Part shown: positions 1-13,348 of the stretch, in pieces
Numbering within the stretch: position 1 is the stretch's first letter
Layout: each line of letters begins with the position of its first letter
DNA from: Diadema setosum
Lineage: Eukaryota > Echinodermata > Echinoidea > Diadematoida > Diadematidae
Assembly (NCBI RefSeq): GCF_964275005.1
Contig: NC_092705.1
Span: 11,223,912-11,287,911, forward strand
Direction: 5' to 3'
Length of the DNA: 64,000 nucleotides
Position numbers and translations under genes: made by a program
Notes under the pieces: generated by a model
Database searches by the model: none
Told to the model about the DNA's origin: nothing
Seen by the model: only the letters and a program-made list of their open reading frames with translations

Positions 1-51
1 GCGAATCCATTGGAGGCCGTGCGTGCATGCATTGTAAATAATAATATCCCC

Positions 52-617
52 TTAAAGGGAAGATAAACCCCAAGATTAATGTGGATTGAGTGAAAGCAGC
101 AACATTAGTAGAACACATCAGTGAAAGTTTGAAGAAAATCGGACAATCGATGCAAAAGTTATGAATTTTTAAAGTTTTGGTGTTGGAACCGCTGGATGAG
201 GAGACTACTAAAGGTTATGACGTATGAGTGGACTACAATATCAAGGAAATATAAAGAAAATACTACAAAAATCCATTTTTCACGAAAATTACAAATTCCA
301 TCAACTTGATATTGACATATGTTAAGGGTAGCAATTATTCCCCCTGCTTTCTGAAAGCGGTTGGTCCACTGCTCTTTCATAATTCCAGAAAAGTGAATTT
401 TTGTTGAATATCCTTTATATTTTCTTTGTATTGTTGTCCACTCATACGTCATATCCTCTAGTAGTCTCCTCATCCAGCGGTTCCAACACCAAAACTTTAA
501 AAATTCATAACTTTTGCATCGATTGTCCGATTTTCTTCAAACTTTCACTGATGTGTTCTACTAATGTTGCTGCTTTCACTCAATCCACATTGCTCTGTGG
601 GTTTACCTTCCCTTTAA
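52..617. mobile_element. TTAA-flanked long inverted-repeat MITE (piggyBac type)
   Basis: The two ends are long inverted copies of each other. The left arm runs from about 56 to 290 and the right arm from about 375 to 613, nearly identical for the outer 200 bases. Each end abuts TTAA (52-55 and 614-617), and the termini read AGGGAAG and its complement. TTAA target duplication with AGGG ends is the rule for piggyBac-family elements. The loop is about 85 bases and no transposase is present, so it would be mobilised in trans. High arm similarity suggests a fairly young copy. The family assignment rests on the TTAA sites and ends only. Confidence 0.72.
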
Positions 618-1379
618 GTGTGTGCTCATGACTATGTGTGCGCCTGCGTGTCCATGTCTGTGGATCCGTGCCCATGCCTGTGTGCCTGCAAGCGATCGCG
701 AGAAGACGATACGATGTACACACTGTACAATGTTCAATGAAAGCCCTTACAAGTCTGTGCAACTGCGTATTACATGTAAACACTCATGCCTGTCCAAAAA
801 TGGACGATTTTCTACATTGCAGAGATCACTTGCAATCTTTCTAAGAATATGGAGTACCATCACCGTGTGTACATGTATCTCTCCTTGCAAAGAAATTAGA
901 AAAATTGTGTGGTTGTATGTGTGTCTTTATCACTCGATAACTTGAACAGTGTAGAAATAATCATGGTAATAATGACAATTAACAACAACAGAGAAAAGCT
1001 ATTGTATAATTACATCAAGTGAACCATTTGTTGATGATGATGATGATGATGTTGATGATCACTCAAAAGGTAATAATAAATGTACATTGTAGATGTTCCA
1101 TATTGTTACATTATCAGTATGGTGTATTAGTATTTTTACTATTTTTGCCTCTCTTAAAAAAAAAAAAAAAACACACACACACACATTCTTTGTCCTTTCT
1201 GATATTCCCCGAAAGCTTTGAAATATATGTAGAGCTTACACATTGTCGTAAGCAGGAGATAAAAAAAAAAAACAAAACATCGTCGCTGCAGGATAGGTCG
1301 GTATATTAACAGTTTCCGTCTCGATAGGTTTGTAATCTTGGCAAAATACATATACATAGATTAAGAAATATAAATATAC

Positions 1380-1429
<50 letters not shown>

Positions 1430-1784
1430 CATATACACAAATATATATAGATTTTGATTGAATCGTTTCTTTATTCAAGAAAATGTTTTACATTACACCA
1501 CCGGTCTAGTTATCCCAAGGTTTCTTTGAAAATGCTGCAAGCATCAAAATATCAAACATCGTAATTTTTATATACAATTTCCCGTGAATGCTAAGCGTAT
1601 GAGAGAAAGAGATAGAAAAGAACAAAAAACTTCTGCCATATGTCTTGTTTCTCGCTTTATTGCAGCGTATGTCATTGTCGAAGTATAAATGCTATGATAA
1701 ATGTTGGTAACAACCACATGAGAACTTGCACATTCGATTCCCAACAACCATTAAATCATTGGGGTCCGTAAAAAATGTTACATA
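618..1784. other. Intergenic, no gene seen; simple repeats
   Basis: No exon-like or conserved coding segment is visible. It contains a short (TGA)n run near 1033-1060, poly(A) followed by (CA)n at 1156-1187, and (TA)n at 1383-1423. Reading frames over the simple repeats are artefacts. Confidence 0.6.
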
Positions 1785-2803
1785 ATACATACGAAGCACC
1801 TCATTATAATGTATTCGATGGACCGGTGCAGAAAAACTGGCTGTTTGTAATCGGCCTTTGAACATCTCTATTATGCTCATAATCCCCGACTTTTCAGATG
1901 GCGGCTACGAGCGCGTCCAGGGATGTTTTTGTATCAACATTCTGACTATTCATGGAGGTACAATGTAACCTGATACTCTGGCCACCTGGTCTATTCAAAG
2001 TATTCTTGCGTAATACACGCGCGTAATTATGTTAGGCTGTGTTTCACCATGATGAATATATAGGACCCCGTAGTAGCAATATCGGCTCTTGCGTTGTATG
2101 AATGCTATACAGGGATCCTCCATTTGGTTCGTTGGTCAAGTATATAGATTCTTTTAACGATCTTATAAGCAGGCTGTCATTCATAAGTATGACAGAAAAA
2201 CAAACAACAACTTCAAGCAACATCGAAGTTGAGTTTCGCGAACTAATCTTCCATTTGAGTTGGTTTCTCGGTTTTGTTTCAACAATTTTTATAATGTTGA
2301 CAAAAGCCTGATGGGATGTTCAATATTCAATTAAATCATTGCACCTTTCTCGCAATCTTTGACAACTAATGATGACTAAACCTGTGAAATCCACGATTTA
2401 TTTATTTATTTATCTATTTTTTTTTTGTATAGAGACGTTTTCTTTTTGAATTTATCTATCATGACTGCCTCCAGATTTCGACCATAATTATATGTCTTAG
2501 GTTTCCATGGGATCAATAAAGGAGATCAACGAGCGCATTTGTAGGTTTCCTGTCGGGTTTAATGTTGCAAAGTTTATGTGCAATCACGATTCACTTTCAA
2601 CCCTATATACACCGTAATGTCGGGATGAGATATTGTTCACTACACATCAAGTGAGATTAAATCTTACACAGTGTACTGTGATATGATATATATGATAAAA
2701 GTCATCAGCAAACGGGATAGATTATTGTTTTGTCTATGTGTGTGTGTGTGTGTGTGCGTGTGTGTGTGTGTGAGAGAGAGAGAGAGACATGAGAAAGGGT
2801 GGA

Positions 2804-2852
<49 letters not shown>

Positions 2853-3530
2853 ATTATATATTCACTTACAACTATATGATCTTATAAAACACATGTTCAA
2901 GTCAGTTGACGGAACATTTATAAGCTCTTCCGGTCTGCCTATGAAACATCGGAGTCTATGCGATAAGAAGAAAGATTGAGAGATAGAGAGAGAAAAATAA
3001 AATAGGCTGGTCTTCTAAATTTTGTTCGATGAATGGTAATCTTAACACACTTTTGCAAACGAAATGAAATATTATACACGGCTAGGTTTGCCTATAATCT
3101 GTGTTATGGTGATATCTTATTAGATTATACATAATAATACGGGCAAAGTATCTTGGATAAGTGATCGCCACCATCGATGAGGATATTCAATCTAGACGAC
3201 TAATTGAAGATGATGAGAATAAAGAAGACATAGTGGATAGCTGGAAAGGAAAGTAATGTGATGCAATGATATAAAAATGAAGGAGCACGAATCGAGGCAA
3301 ATGTATTACAAAGGAAGAGAAAATGGCATATTCGAGTGTTCAAAATGGTTTAACATTATGCGAAGATTTCATAGTCATTTTTTCTGTGTGTGTGTGTGTG
3401 TACGTTTGTTTTCTAATTTTACAGTTATGTAATTCAAACTCGTCGACAAAATAAAAGAAAAAAAAAGATAGCGCCATGAATATGTTCATAATTCAATCTC
3501 AGTTTCCTCTCACTATATCCTATCACTTCA
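1785..3530. repeat. Duplicated block, copy 1 (D1)
   Basis: This block is repeated in direct orientation at 4337-6090. Shared landmarks include the GGACCGGTGCAG stretch (1820/4370), the sequence around ACATCGAAGTTGAG (2221/4774) and GGCTGGTCTTCTAAAT (3006/5419). A compound (TG)n-(GA)n-(TA)n microsatellite sits at 2737-2846. The minus strand at 1860-2005 corresponds to an open frame in copy 2, but here the frame is interrupted. The block could be a decayed host exon region or an unknown repeat; its identity is not recognised. Confidence 0.7.
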
Positions 3531-4336
3531 AAAAAACGTATTCAAATTAGAATGCCCGTAGACAATTCAAATTCGTCTCCATGTGAGAGAGCGTCTTTTC
3601 AAACAGGGTCGCAGGTGACCATTCCCGAATTCGACGCAGAAGTTAATTCAATTTAGCAACAACAAAAAAAGGCTGGCCATCGCGTATACTCCAGCAGCTG
3701 TAGAAGAAGCCGACGTGATCATAGAAGTATGACAAGCACAAGCCACACAGGCTTGAAGGCCTAAAATTATTACATCACTTGAGAAAATAAGGAAAAGGCA
3801 ATATCTTTGTTGAAATAAACAACATTTCTCCTGGCATTCTTCAATCTCTCATAACAGACGGCTAATTTTGCTGAATTGTTCTTCTCTTATGTCATGAGTG
3901 TAAATCAATATTTGTTTAATTGTTTATACAGTACCAGTCATCCCCCGATAAAAGACAAGAAAGAAATGAAGAACTAATCTCATTCAATAAGCATAATGTA
4001 TAAAGGAAATGAGCATTTGCTGCAATCGTTTATGAATATGAAAATGCTGCAATGTGCATGAGTGCGCGAAGTCTAATGGAATGAAAAAATGTAGTCCTAC
4101 CTAAATGCATATATATCCTTATATATATATATGTTACGCTGGCACGATAAGTGAATAAACCACTTCAATAGCAGCATGAAAACATTTGATTTCATCGATA
4201 CACATGAGATAAGACAAGAACATTTCATGCTTTTATTGCCCAAAATACCTTGCTCCTAAACAAAGTGTTCAATTGAAGCGATGGGTTATCACAGGTCCAT
4301 CTCTCACAAAATTGAATCACTCTTCACAAATTTGGA
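3531..4336. other. Spacer between duplicated blocks D1 and D2
   Basis: No gene, exon signature or clear repeat is recognised. There is a short (TA)n at about 4118-4130. Confidence 0.5.
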
Positions 4337-5468
4337 GCGCTTTCTACGAAGGCAAATGCATTCTATGGACCGGTGCAGAAAAAAGGAGACCGTCTGTAAT
4401 CGGCCTTTGAACTTCTCTATTATGCTCATAATCCCCGACTTTTCTACGAGCGCGTCCAGGAATGTCTTTATATCAACATCCTGTCTATTCAATAAGGTAC
4501 AATGTAACCTGATACTCTGGCCACCTGGTCTATTCAAAGTATTCTTGCGTAAAACATTCGCATATGTTAGGCTGTGTTTCACCATGATGAATATATAGGA
4601 CCCCATAAAGGCAATAACCATCGGCTCTTGCGTTGCATGAATGTTATACAGAATATCCTCTATTTGGTTTGTTGGCCAAGCAGATTATTTGAACGACCTG
4701 TAAATGACGTAATCAGACTGTCATTCATAGGTATGAGAGAAAGAACAAAAAAAAAAAAAAACTTCAAGCAACATCGAAGTTGAGTTTCGCAGACCAATCT
4801 TTCATTTGAGTTAGTTTCTCGGTTTTGTTTCAGCAATTATCCCTTTCATAATGTTGACAAGAGCCTGATTGGATTTTCAATATTCAAATAAATCATTGCA
4901 TCTTTCTTGCTTTCTTTGACAACTTTTGATAACTAAATCTGAAAAAATCCATGCTATTGCGGTACCTGCCATCCACACAGAAGTTTCTTCTCTTTTTTTT
5001 TTTTGTATAAGAAGTTTGCTTTCTGGAATTATCCATTATGTCTGCCTACAGATATGACTTAAGGTTTCCATGGGATTTAATAAAAGAGATCAACGAGCAC
5101 ATTTGTGATTCAACAGTAGGGGTTAAATGCTGCCAATTGTATGTACAATGTTATAATTGACTTAAAACTCTACTGCCAAGAAGTATCGCTCATTACGAAT
5201 CACATGAAATAAGATTTCACATAGTGATAAGACAGAAGTTATTTGTTATAATATTATTATGATGAAAACTCATCACTAACCGGAAAGACTATTGTTTTGT
5301 GGAATTTGTATATTTGATAGAACATTTATGAGGTCTTCCGGTCTTCAGGCGAAACACTGGAATCTATAGCGATGAGAAGAAAGATTGAAAGGGAGAGAAA
5401 GAGAGAGGGAGAAAAATAGGCTGGTCTTCTAAATGTTGTTTGATGAATGTACATATATTAGATATTGT

Positions 5469-5548
<80 letters not shown>

Positions 5549-6090
5549 ATACAGGCAAAGCATCATCGAGAAGTGATCTTCACTAATGATATTATTCAAT
5601 CAAAGAATTGGATAACTGGAAAGAGAGGGAGAGAGATCAAAGAGGGTGGGGGGGGGAGAAATATGATGGTCTTCTAAATTCTTTTTGATGGATGGTAATC
5701 CGATCACACTTTAGCAATCGAAATGTAATGTTACATCCGGTCAGGTTTGCCTATCTATGTTATGGCAATATCTTTTGAGATTGTATATACGGGCAAAATA
5801 TCTGTATACGTTTGTAGGCGGGAATGAAGTGGATAGCCGGAAAGGAAAGTGATGAAATGTAATGGGAAAGAATAAAGGAGCACTAATCGAAGGAAATGTA
5901 TCATAAAAGAAAAGTAATGAAAACTTGATTATAAATAATGGCACATTATGCAAAGATTTTGCAGTCGTTTTTCTGTATGTTTTTATTTCAATTTCATAGT
6001 TAAGTAATTCATAATCGCCAACAAAAAATAGCTTCCTGAAGATGGCCATTCAGGTTTGTTTTCCCTTCGCTATATGCTATCCCTTCAAAT
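4337..6090. repeat. Duplicated block, copy 2 (D2)
   Basis: Direct-repeat partner of 1785-3530. On the minus strand, 4621-4304 stays open for 105 codons, including a segment that reads LNRPGGQSIRLH and DALVEKSG. The same segment is frame-broken in copy 1. (TA)n occupies 5468-5547. A sub-block around GGTCTTCTAAAT is present twice inside D2 (about 5340-5460 and 5575-5700). The right end is cut by the foldback element that starts at 6115. I do not recognise a protein family. Confidence 0.7.
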
Positions 6091-6114
6091 GTAGCATGAA
6101 CACACTTCAATTTA

Positions 6115-6950
6115 TAGTCCATGGGCCAAGACCCGAAAAATGGGTTGTTGGTACCACCTGAGGTGGCAAAACCTTTTTGGTGTCAGTTTGTTTGTCGGGC
6201 AGAGATATGCTTATCAAGCTATGATAGCATTTCCAAATGAGTAGCTTAGTCATAAATTTTTTTTTTTTTTTAAAACCAATTTGGTCTCGTTTTTATATCC
6301 CTATACTTCTGAATCGAAACTAACCGCTATAATAAGAAGAGCACTGTCATCCGTACGTCCACAGGTGTTCTGTTGTAAACGCGATGCGCTTAGTCTTTAT
6401 TCAAGGCAGCGAAGGGAATATCCAAAGGGTTATGATGTCCACAGCTGTCACGCGGTGCGCTTATATAGTCTTCATCTGGACCAATGTACCGTTATCATAT
6501 CTAAAGTTCCTCATATAAGGGATTATCTATACTATTTTTATACTACCCTCTAAACAAATAAATCAATTTTAAACAAAAATCACTCTGTTTATTTACAATA
6601 TTATTCATTATAATGTATTGTAGTGTACCGGTCCATTGTTTTTTGCATTATCCTTTTTTGTTGGATGAAAATAAAGCGACATCGGCGTGGTGTTAGCGTT
6701 TTCACACTAGCGTTTTTGCCGGAAAATGATAGATAATTGCAAAATACGGTAAAATTCAAGAGGAATATTTTTTTTTTTGGTTGTTGTTGTTGTTTTAAGA
6801 TAAAAGGATATACACTGTATCATAAGCTTTGGATATTCCCTTCGCCGTCTAGAATAAAGACTAAGCGCACCGCGTTTACAACAGAATACCTGTGAACATA
6901 CCATAGAGCTGCATTTTACAGCTCTACGGAACATACAGAAAACAGTACTC
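6115..6950. mobile_element. Foldback DNA element FB, copy 1, right end lost
   Basis: It begins TAGTCCATGGGCCA, the same terminus as the complete copy at 11462-12491. It matches that copy through the left arm, the loop and the first part of the right arm, which reappears inverted at about 6820-6943. The rest of the right arm is missing. The element passes directly into segment S1 at the 8-base sequence CAGTACTC (6943-6950). The copy inserted in the end of block D2. No transposase frame is present. Confidence 0.75.
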
Positions 6951-8487
6951 CTGTGCTTATTTTTAAGGATGTGCCTCTCTTAATGATTGCGATTGATGTT
7001 CAACTATTTCTTTCACGCAAGCTTGAACAAGAAGAAGCTAAAATTCAGGCAAGGAGATGAGTTTTCTTCCATGAGATACAATCATTAAGACATACATCTA
7101 TTCCCGAAAGTTGTGTGATTGCTTATGTGCTAAAGAATTGTGTCCATTACATGAATCAGGCACTATACAAAACGGTTGAAATCTACTGAAAGTCGAACTT
7201 TTTTTTTTTCATTTCCATTTAAAGCGGGGATAGACTAGAAATTTGTTTGTCTATACTGACAGGAGACATTACATTTTTCCAGTACATGCTCCGCATTTAA
7301 ACAGTCACCATATTTTCGTGGTCAGAATCAGATAATGGACAAATGATATATTATAAAAATGAAAATACGAAACTACGAACACGCCATATGTACAAATATT
7401 ATGAACTTCAATGAATTAAACTTACTTGTGATATTCTGCATAAAAAACAAGCACGCCGATTAGATAATTTAATAGAATTAATAGAACACACAGCAATATC
7501 ATGCATGGCGGATCAAATCAAGTTCAATTGGTGAGAAAGCTACATGAAGTTAAAAAGTTGACTTCTTTTCGTTTCTCTTTCAATTCATGAAGACAGAATT
7601 ACATTGTATATCTAATGAAGAGGATTGTCTCTGTTGCGAACGATCGCTATATATAGCACTGTTAGTCGTCTGCGCAAATCCTAATCCCTAAATACTTAAA
7701 TTTCTGCTTGATAATGTAATAACCCTGCTTATAACTTTATAAAGGACTCGCAAATTCAAAGTTTCAAAACGTATACTAAAATATTATATTGCACACGGTG
7801 TATTTCAAAAAACATTTTGAATGCGTTGTGTGTAAGCATGTTAATAGCATCAATCTGCCTTTTATTTTCCGTACGTAAAGCGCACAGAAACGTAACCAAA
7901 CGTTACCAAATACAGTGAAATGCATTGTACGGCGTGGTACTATCATTAGAAGTATATCCCATTCCTTTTTACTTTTATTTGCTAGAAGCAGTCGTCAAAC
8001 CATGCGTCATTTTCGTAGCGACATCATTTAGGAATTAGAATGTATGAAGATAATCGGTACTCATTTATTTTGCGCTACTGACATAGCATTTACATTTTCC
8101 AACTTTTATTGACATGCAGTATTATGTTACTGTATGGTTACGATTACGAATGTTGGTTATGAATTCAAAAGACTGGTTTATTAATCGAAATATAAAGGTA
8201 ATAGCTGTTTTGAAAGTAGTTCGATGCAAATTCAAAATCGAAATCATCGTCATAGGGGGAACTGATAGCTCTAGAAAACTTGTTGAGGCTAGTAAAGATT
8301 GCCGTATGCAATCTTTGTAGAAAGTTTTGACTTAGGCCATCTTTCGAGTATTTTGAGAAATTATATAAAGAAAATTATTTGTTTTGATTATGTCAAGAAT
8401 TAGTTTGAACTATGAGAACAAAAAGGCGCGGTTACCCAAACAATGTCGTAGTTCGAAAAGACATGATGGGTAAAGTGAATTCATGAC
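6951..8487. repeat. Segmental duplicate S1 (partner of 13349-14945)
   Basis: From CAGTACTCCTGTG onward this stretch matches 13349-14945 in the same orientation with scattered substitutions and small indels, up to GAATTCATGACTTG near 8480. A 73-codon frame open in the partner (13363-13584) contains a stop here, so it is probably not protein-coding. Homology ends where the partner runs into a (GA)n microsatellite. Confidence 0.8.
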
Positions 8488-10766
8488 TTGACTAATCCTT
8501 ACTGAATTGATGATCACTACTGTAAACTATCAGTTATGTCTTGTAGATGATACCTCTGTAATCGTAGTCAAAATTCTTTTGAGCGATGAGACGAAAACCA
8601 ACAAACAAAATGCCGTGTATCATCGCTCGAGATTCCAACATTTGGCGTCACCCGACCAACAATAAGTGACGAATCAAATGGAATATCATGTTGTGGGTTA
8701 GCAGACTGTGTTACGATTTTTAAATGTTTCGAGCAGTTGTTTAAAAAAAAAAGAGAAAATGAGGCAAAGTTCAAAAAATTAGAAAAAAGCACGTAAATGC
8801 CGGCGATCATGTTTGATAATCAAAGTAAGAGATTATAATCGGCCGTGCGGATGTATATGATTGCCTTATTTACATGTCTGATTTCTGTAAACTATGTTAT
8901 ATTTAAATGTAAGTTCCCTTTCCTCCTTGATAAAAGTTGTGTTGGGTTTTCGCTATAGGCATTTATTAGGAAACACTGTAAAAACGACAACAAATGCGTA
9001 CTATACATCAAGAGATGACCTATACATACATGAAACACAAAAATTTGTGTACGTTCTGATATAATGCAACTGCTTGTTTGTTAGTTAGTTTGTTTGTTTG
9101 TTTTGAATTACCATGGTCTTTGTTGAGGGAAAGATGAAGAAAAGTAGTAGAGTGTATTACTCTCAAATCCGGATAATTGCGATAAGTGTGTATCCCCGCC
9201 TTTTCTATACAGGTAAACGATTTAAGCTTGGTATGCTATTATAAAAGCCTGCATGTGTCACGCAGAAGAACTGATTCCGCGATCACTTTTAACCTTTCAT
9301 AAAATTCACGTTTTAAGATAGTAACGACAGCTTGTAGGAGATAGAGTAACTTAGCGTCCCTGACTGTGGTTCTGAAGACAAAAGGGGACTGAAAAATTCT
9401 TTTACAAATTAGCAGACATAATGCCGATCCTCCAACACTGTTGCTCCATTCAGTCACTGATTCTGCTATCAATGGCGAAGAAAGAATACTGGTTGCGTCT
9501 TTATCCACCCCTTGATAGCAGGAAGTTTACCTTTCATTGTTTAAGGCCTCGTTGATGCGGGGTTTACTCGGATACAAGGCGTGAACAGTGTCGTCCGAGT
9601 TCTTTCATTTGAAATTCCTCAGAATACGCAATTCAATGGGCAATTAGCGCTGCTACTTCGCAAAGCTGTTAGCCAAATTCTTTGCAGACTTGACCTCTCA
9701 CATGTCAGCTACACGCAATACACGACAAACAGCTATCATTACAAACATTCTGATTAAAAAACAAAACAAAATGAAGAAGCACACTTTTGAGTAGCGACAC
9801 AGCTTTCTGTCCCTTTCTCAGATAGGTCCTACCTCTAAAAAAATACACAGATGACAAGAGTCAGAATATCCTCAAAAGGGAACACGACCTACATTGTATT
9901 TGGGCATTAATAATGTTTATCTTCCGATTTCTCTCCATGCCGTCGCGGCCCAAACCATCATAAGAAATAGGGCAATAAGTTTTATTAACCAGGGAAACAA
10001 TAGTATGCATTACATAAATTTGGCGAATTATCACACGAATTGTCGACTTAATAAAAACGAGAATACATGTAATTGACAACTTATAGGCCCTACTATATCT
10101 CCAGAGATGAACTTTAAACAGCAAGGCACATACCAGGGAAAGAAAGTTATGATTATTTGAATGAATTCATTAATGAGGCCAATTAATAACCGTTGTAAAA
10201 GTACACACTCGCATACAGAGGTTTCAAGTTCGATTATTATGATCATTGTATTAGCTCATAGATAAAGTATTATAAATTCTGCGTGATCGTTCGTTGGAAT
10301 TATTTTTTTCAGCGCGATTTGTGCGTCACATCAATCACCACTTCATGAAATGGAGGGCATGTATCAAACGAAACTCGCTGGTCATGCAATCGATAGCCTT
10401 GGTCAGCTCACTATTATTGCGTAATTCTAAAGCCCTCACCGCTTGACCGCCGCGCGCACCATGCTTTGTTTTGTCTTCAATGGGGTCAAGAGATCATTAG
10501 CATACACCCTAGAAACGGAGGTGGAGTCTCAATCGGGCAAGAACAATAGGTGCGAAACGCAACGCAAAGGCGAGCGTTCGAAAAAAATGTAACCGAAAAA
10601 AATTGTCTCAGAAAAACTGTGATTTGGGACACTTGTACTCATTTTTACACGCTGAAATTTTCTGTACAAACAGATAAAACATCAAGGAATCAAAATCCGT
10701 ATAAAAAAATTTCGACCCGAGCACTGCTTCCCCTTCATTTGCGGCTCATTACGGGAAAACTCGCCG
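8488..10766. other. Unique intergenic sequence, no gene recognised
   Basis: No splice-bounded exon or known domain is visible. A minus-strand open frame at 9508-9239 (89 codons) has balanced composition, but I recognise nothing in it. CpG content rises around 10420-10560. No repeat partner was noticed inside the window. Confidence 0.5.
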
Positions 10767-10838
10767 TGCGACTTATGACTCATTTTGTCGGAGCGCCACA
10801 CACGTGATGCGCTCCGTCGGAATGAGTCAAAAGTCGCA
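10767..10838. promoter_or_regulatory. Hairpin with two AP-1 motifs and an E-box loop
   Basis: Two 30-base arms (10767-10796 and 10809-10838) are inverted copies with four mismatches, separated by 12 bases. Each arm holds TGACTCA or its complement TGAGTCA, the canonical AP-1 core, and the loop holds CACGTG, the E-box core. It may be a small palindromic element or a regulatory site. Function is inferred from motif content only. Confidence 0.45.
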
Positions 10839-11461
10839 AAAAATGAGATCGTAGTTATGCCTATATGTGAATTCTACAGACACTAAGCTTTACACTGATA
10901 TGTAATACAACTCATTTGGACATCCCTATGGATCATAGAAACGAATATTATCTACGCTTATGATGTCAGTCCATTTTCTAAATAACGGAGAAAATCGCTC
11001 TTAAAGTTCGGGCTATGTTCAAGCTAACAACCTGTTTCTTTCACTATAGACGAAACAATACAACAGTCCTGCTTAGCGACGGCGTTTACGCTCAATCGCA
11101 CGCACTACCGTATACGGCATAGCTTGGATGTGTAAGATGGCAAATGACCCAATCGCAGGACAGGTCTATCATTAACTATTCTAACCAATACGGCAGCCCG
11201 AATGTGAACTGAAGTGCGTTTGTGTCCGTGCCGCTGCCGCCGCATGAATGAGTCGGTAAGCGTTGTGTGTCGGCTGCGGTGACTTAGTTGCCGCAAGTTT
11301 GTAACTCACAAACAATAGGAAACAGTAGAAAGAAAGAAAGAAAGAAAGGCACGCAATGCGTATCACAACAAGCGTCTTTTAGCGAGGGCCTTGATCGCTT
11401 CCATTCTCCTCCCATATTGTTGTCAGTGGAAACTAAAGGACATGCGTTTAGCAAGTACCTA
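10839..11461. other. Intergenic, no gene seen
   Basis: Nothing with coding character is recognised. A short (AAAG)n run lies at 11330-11347. CpG is moderately elevated around 11080-11280. Confidence 0.5.
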
Positions 11462-12491
11462 TAGTCCATGGGCCAAGACCCGAAAAATGGGTTGTTGGTA
11501 CCACTCGAGGTGGCAAAACCTTTTTGGTGTCATTTTGTTTGTCGGACATAGATACGCTTATCAAGCTATGATAGCATTTCCAAATGAGTAGCTTAGTCAT
11601 AATAAATGAATTTTTAACCAATTTGGTTTCGTTTTTATATCCCTATACTTCTGAATCGAAACTAACCGCTATACAAAGAAGAGCACTGCCTTCTGTATGT
11701 CCACAGGTGTTCTGTTGTAAACGCGATGCGCTTAGTCTTTATTCAAGGCAGCGAAGGGAATATCCAAAGGGTTATGATGTCCACAGCTGTCACGCGGTGC
11801 AATGCGCTTGGTCTTTATCTAGAACAATGTACCGTTATCATATCTAAAGTTCCTAATAAAAGGGATTATCTATACTGTTTTTATACCACCCTCTCAACAA
11901 ATACATCAATTATAAACAAAAATCACTCTGTTCATTTACAACATTATCAATTATAATGTATTGTAGTGTACCGGTACATTGTTTTTGCATAATATTTCAT
12001 TGTTTGAATGGAAATAAAGCGACATTGGCATGGTATTAGCGTTTTCACCGTAGCGTTTTCAGCGGAAAATGATAAATAATTGCTTTGTTGTTGTTGTTGT
12101 TTTTAGATAAAGGGATATACACTGTTTTATAAGCTTTGGATATTCCCTTCGCCGTCTTGAATATTAGACTAAGCGCCGTGGATATCATAACCCTTGGATA
12201 TTCCCTTCGCTGCCTTGAATAAAGACTAAGCGCACCGCGTTTACAACAGAACACCTGTGAACATACAGAAGACAGTACTCTTCTTTGTATAGCGGTTGGT
12301 CTCGATTCAGAAGTAGAGGGATATAACAACGAGACCAAATTGGTTTAAAATTAATTTACTATATGACTAAGCTACTCATTTGGAAATGCTATCATAGCTT
12401 GATAGGCATATCTATGCCCGACAAACAAAATGACACCAAAAAGGTATTGCCACCTCAGATGGTACCAATATCTGGCCTGGCCCATGGACTA
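11462..12491. mobile_element. Foldback DNA element FB, complete copy
   Basis: Long inverted repeats begin TAGTCCATGGGCC at 11462 and end with the complement at 12491. Arms of roughly 400 bases flank a loop centred near 12000. The flanks show a 3-base direct repeat CTA (11459-11461 and 12492-12494). There is no transposase frame, so it is non-autonomous. The second copy is at 6115-6950. The terminal sequence does not let me assign a superfamily. Confidence 0.78.
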
Positions 12492-13348
12492 CTAGAGTGA
12501 ATAGAACCTGAGAACCCATTGTAGGCGGGGATACAAAAGACAGCATCAATAGAGGTAGTTAATGAAGTTAATTAACGATAGTCGTCTTTTCAGATCGTTT
12601 TCTTTGCGTGTACTAAAAACCCTCTAATAATGCACATGGTGTAATGATGCAGAGCATCAACGACTGCTTTCGTGCCTGCTCTGCTGCAGCTGTATACAGC
12701 CGTAACATTCTGAATTCCCGCCATATTAGGCACATTTCCCTTATAGGCGTTGCGTCCACATTATCTATCGCTTTTATCGCGCTTGCCAAAGCTGCACATA
12801 ATTTATACTATACGTATCAGAAGCAAATGTTGATGTATAGGCCTAACAGCTTCATGTTGTTTTTTTTTTATAATTATGATTGTATCATATTAATTTGAAA
12901 TTATAGTGCTTCTTATTCTCGGTCACTTTTATGATACCATAGCATAATATACAGAACCATTAACTTGTAGCTTAAACCTATTTTTATTTTTGTTTATTAT
13001 TATTATTTTTTTTTTTTTACAGAACACCACATTTACAGTTGCAATCTTTCTGCATTTGAGAAGTTGAGTATAGACCGATAGTCATATTTACAATTATATT
13101 CGGAATTAATGCTTTAAAGGCCGTCGTCGTATCGTTTTGTATTCACAAATCTTATACTGAAATAAGTGATTGCTTGATTACTTTCGGGTAAAGGAACCAC
13201 CGGAAAAGGAACGCATTTATCTGTTTATTTTTTTTTTCTTAACGAACCTAAGCTAATAGCGAACCATATGAATTGTGTGATCTATGAACCTTCAGAATAA
13301 TCAATAACCCCCCCCCCCCAACAAAAGGAAGCATTTCGTAGTGCGTCT
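12492..13348. other. Spacer between FB and S2
   Basis: No gene is recognised. It holds poly(T) and poly(C) tracts (13006-13018, 13310-13319). The equivalent of this stretch is missing next to copy 1, apparently removed by deletion between two CAGTACTC sequences. Confidence 0.5.

Noticed and set aside
9239-9508. 89-codon minus-strand frame
   Set aside because: Composition is plausible but there is no homologous copy, splice signal or motif to support it.
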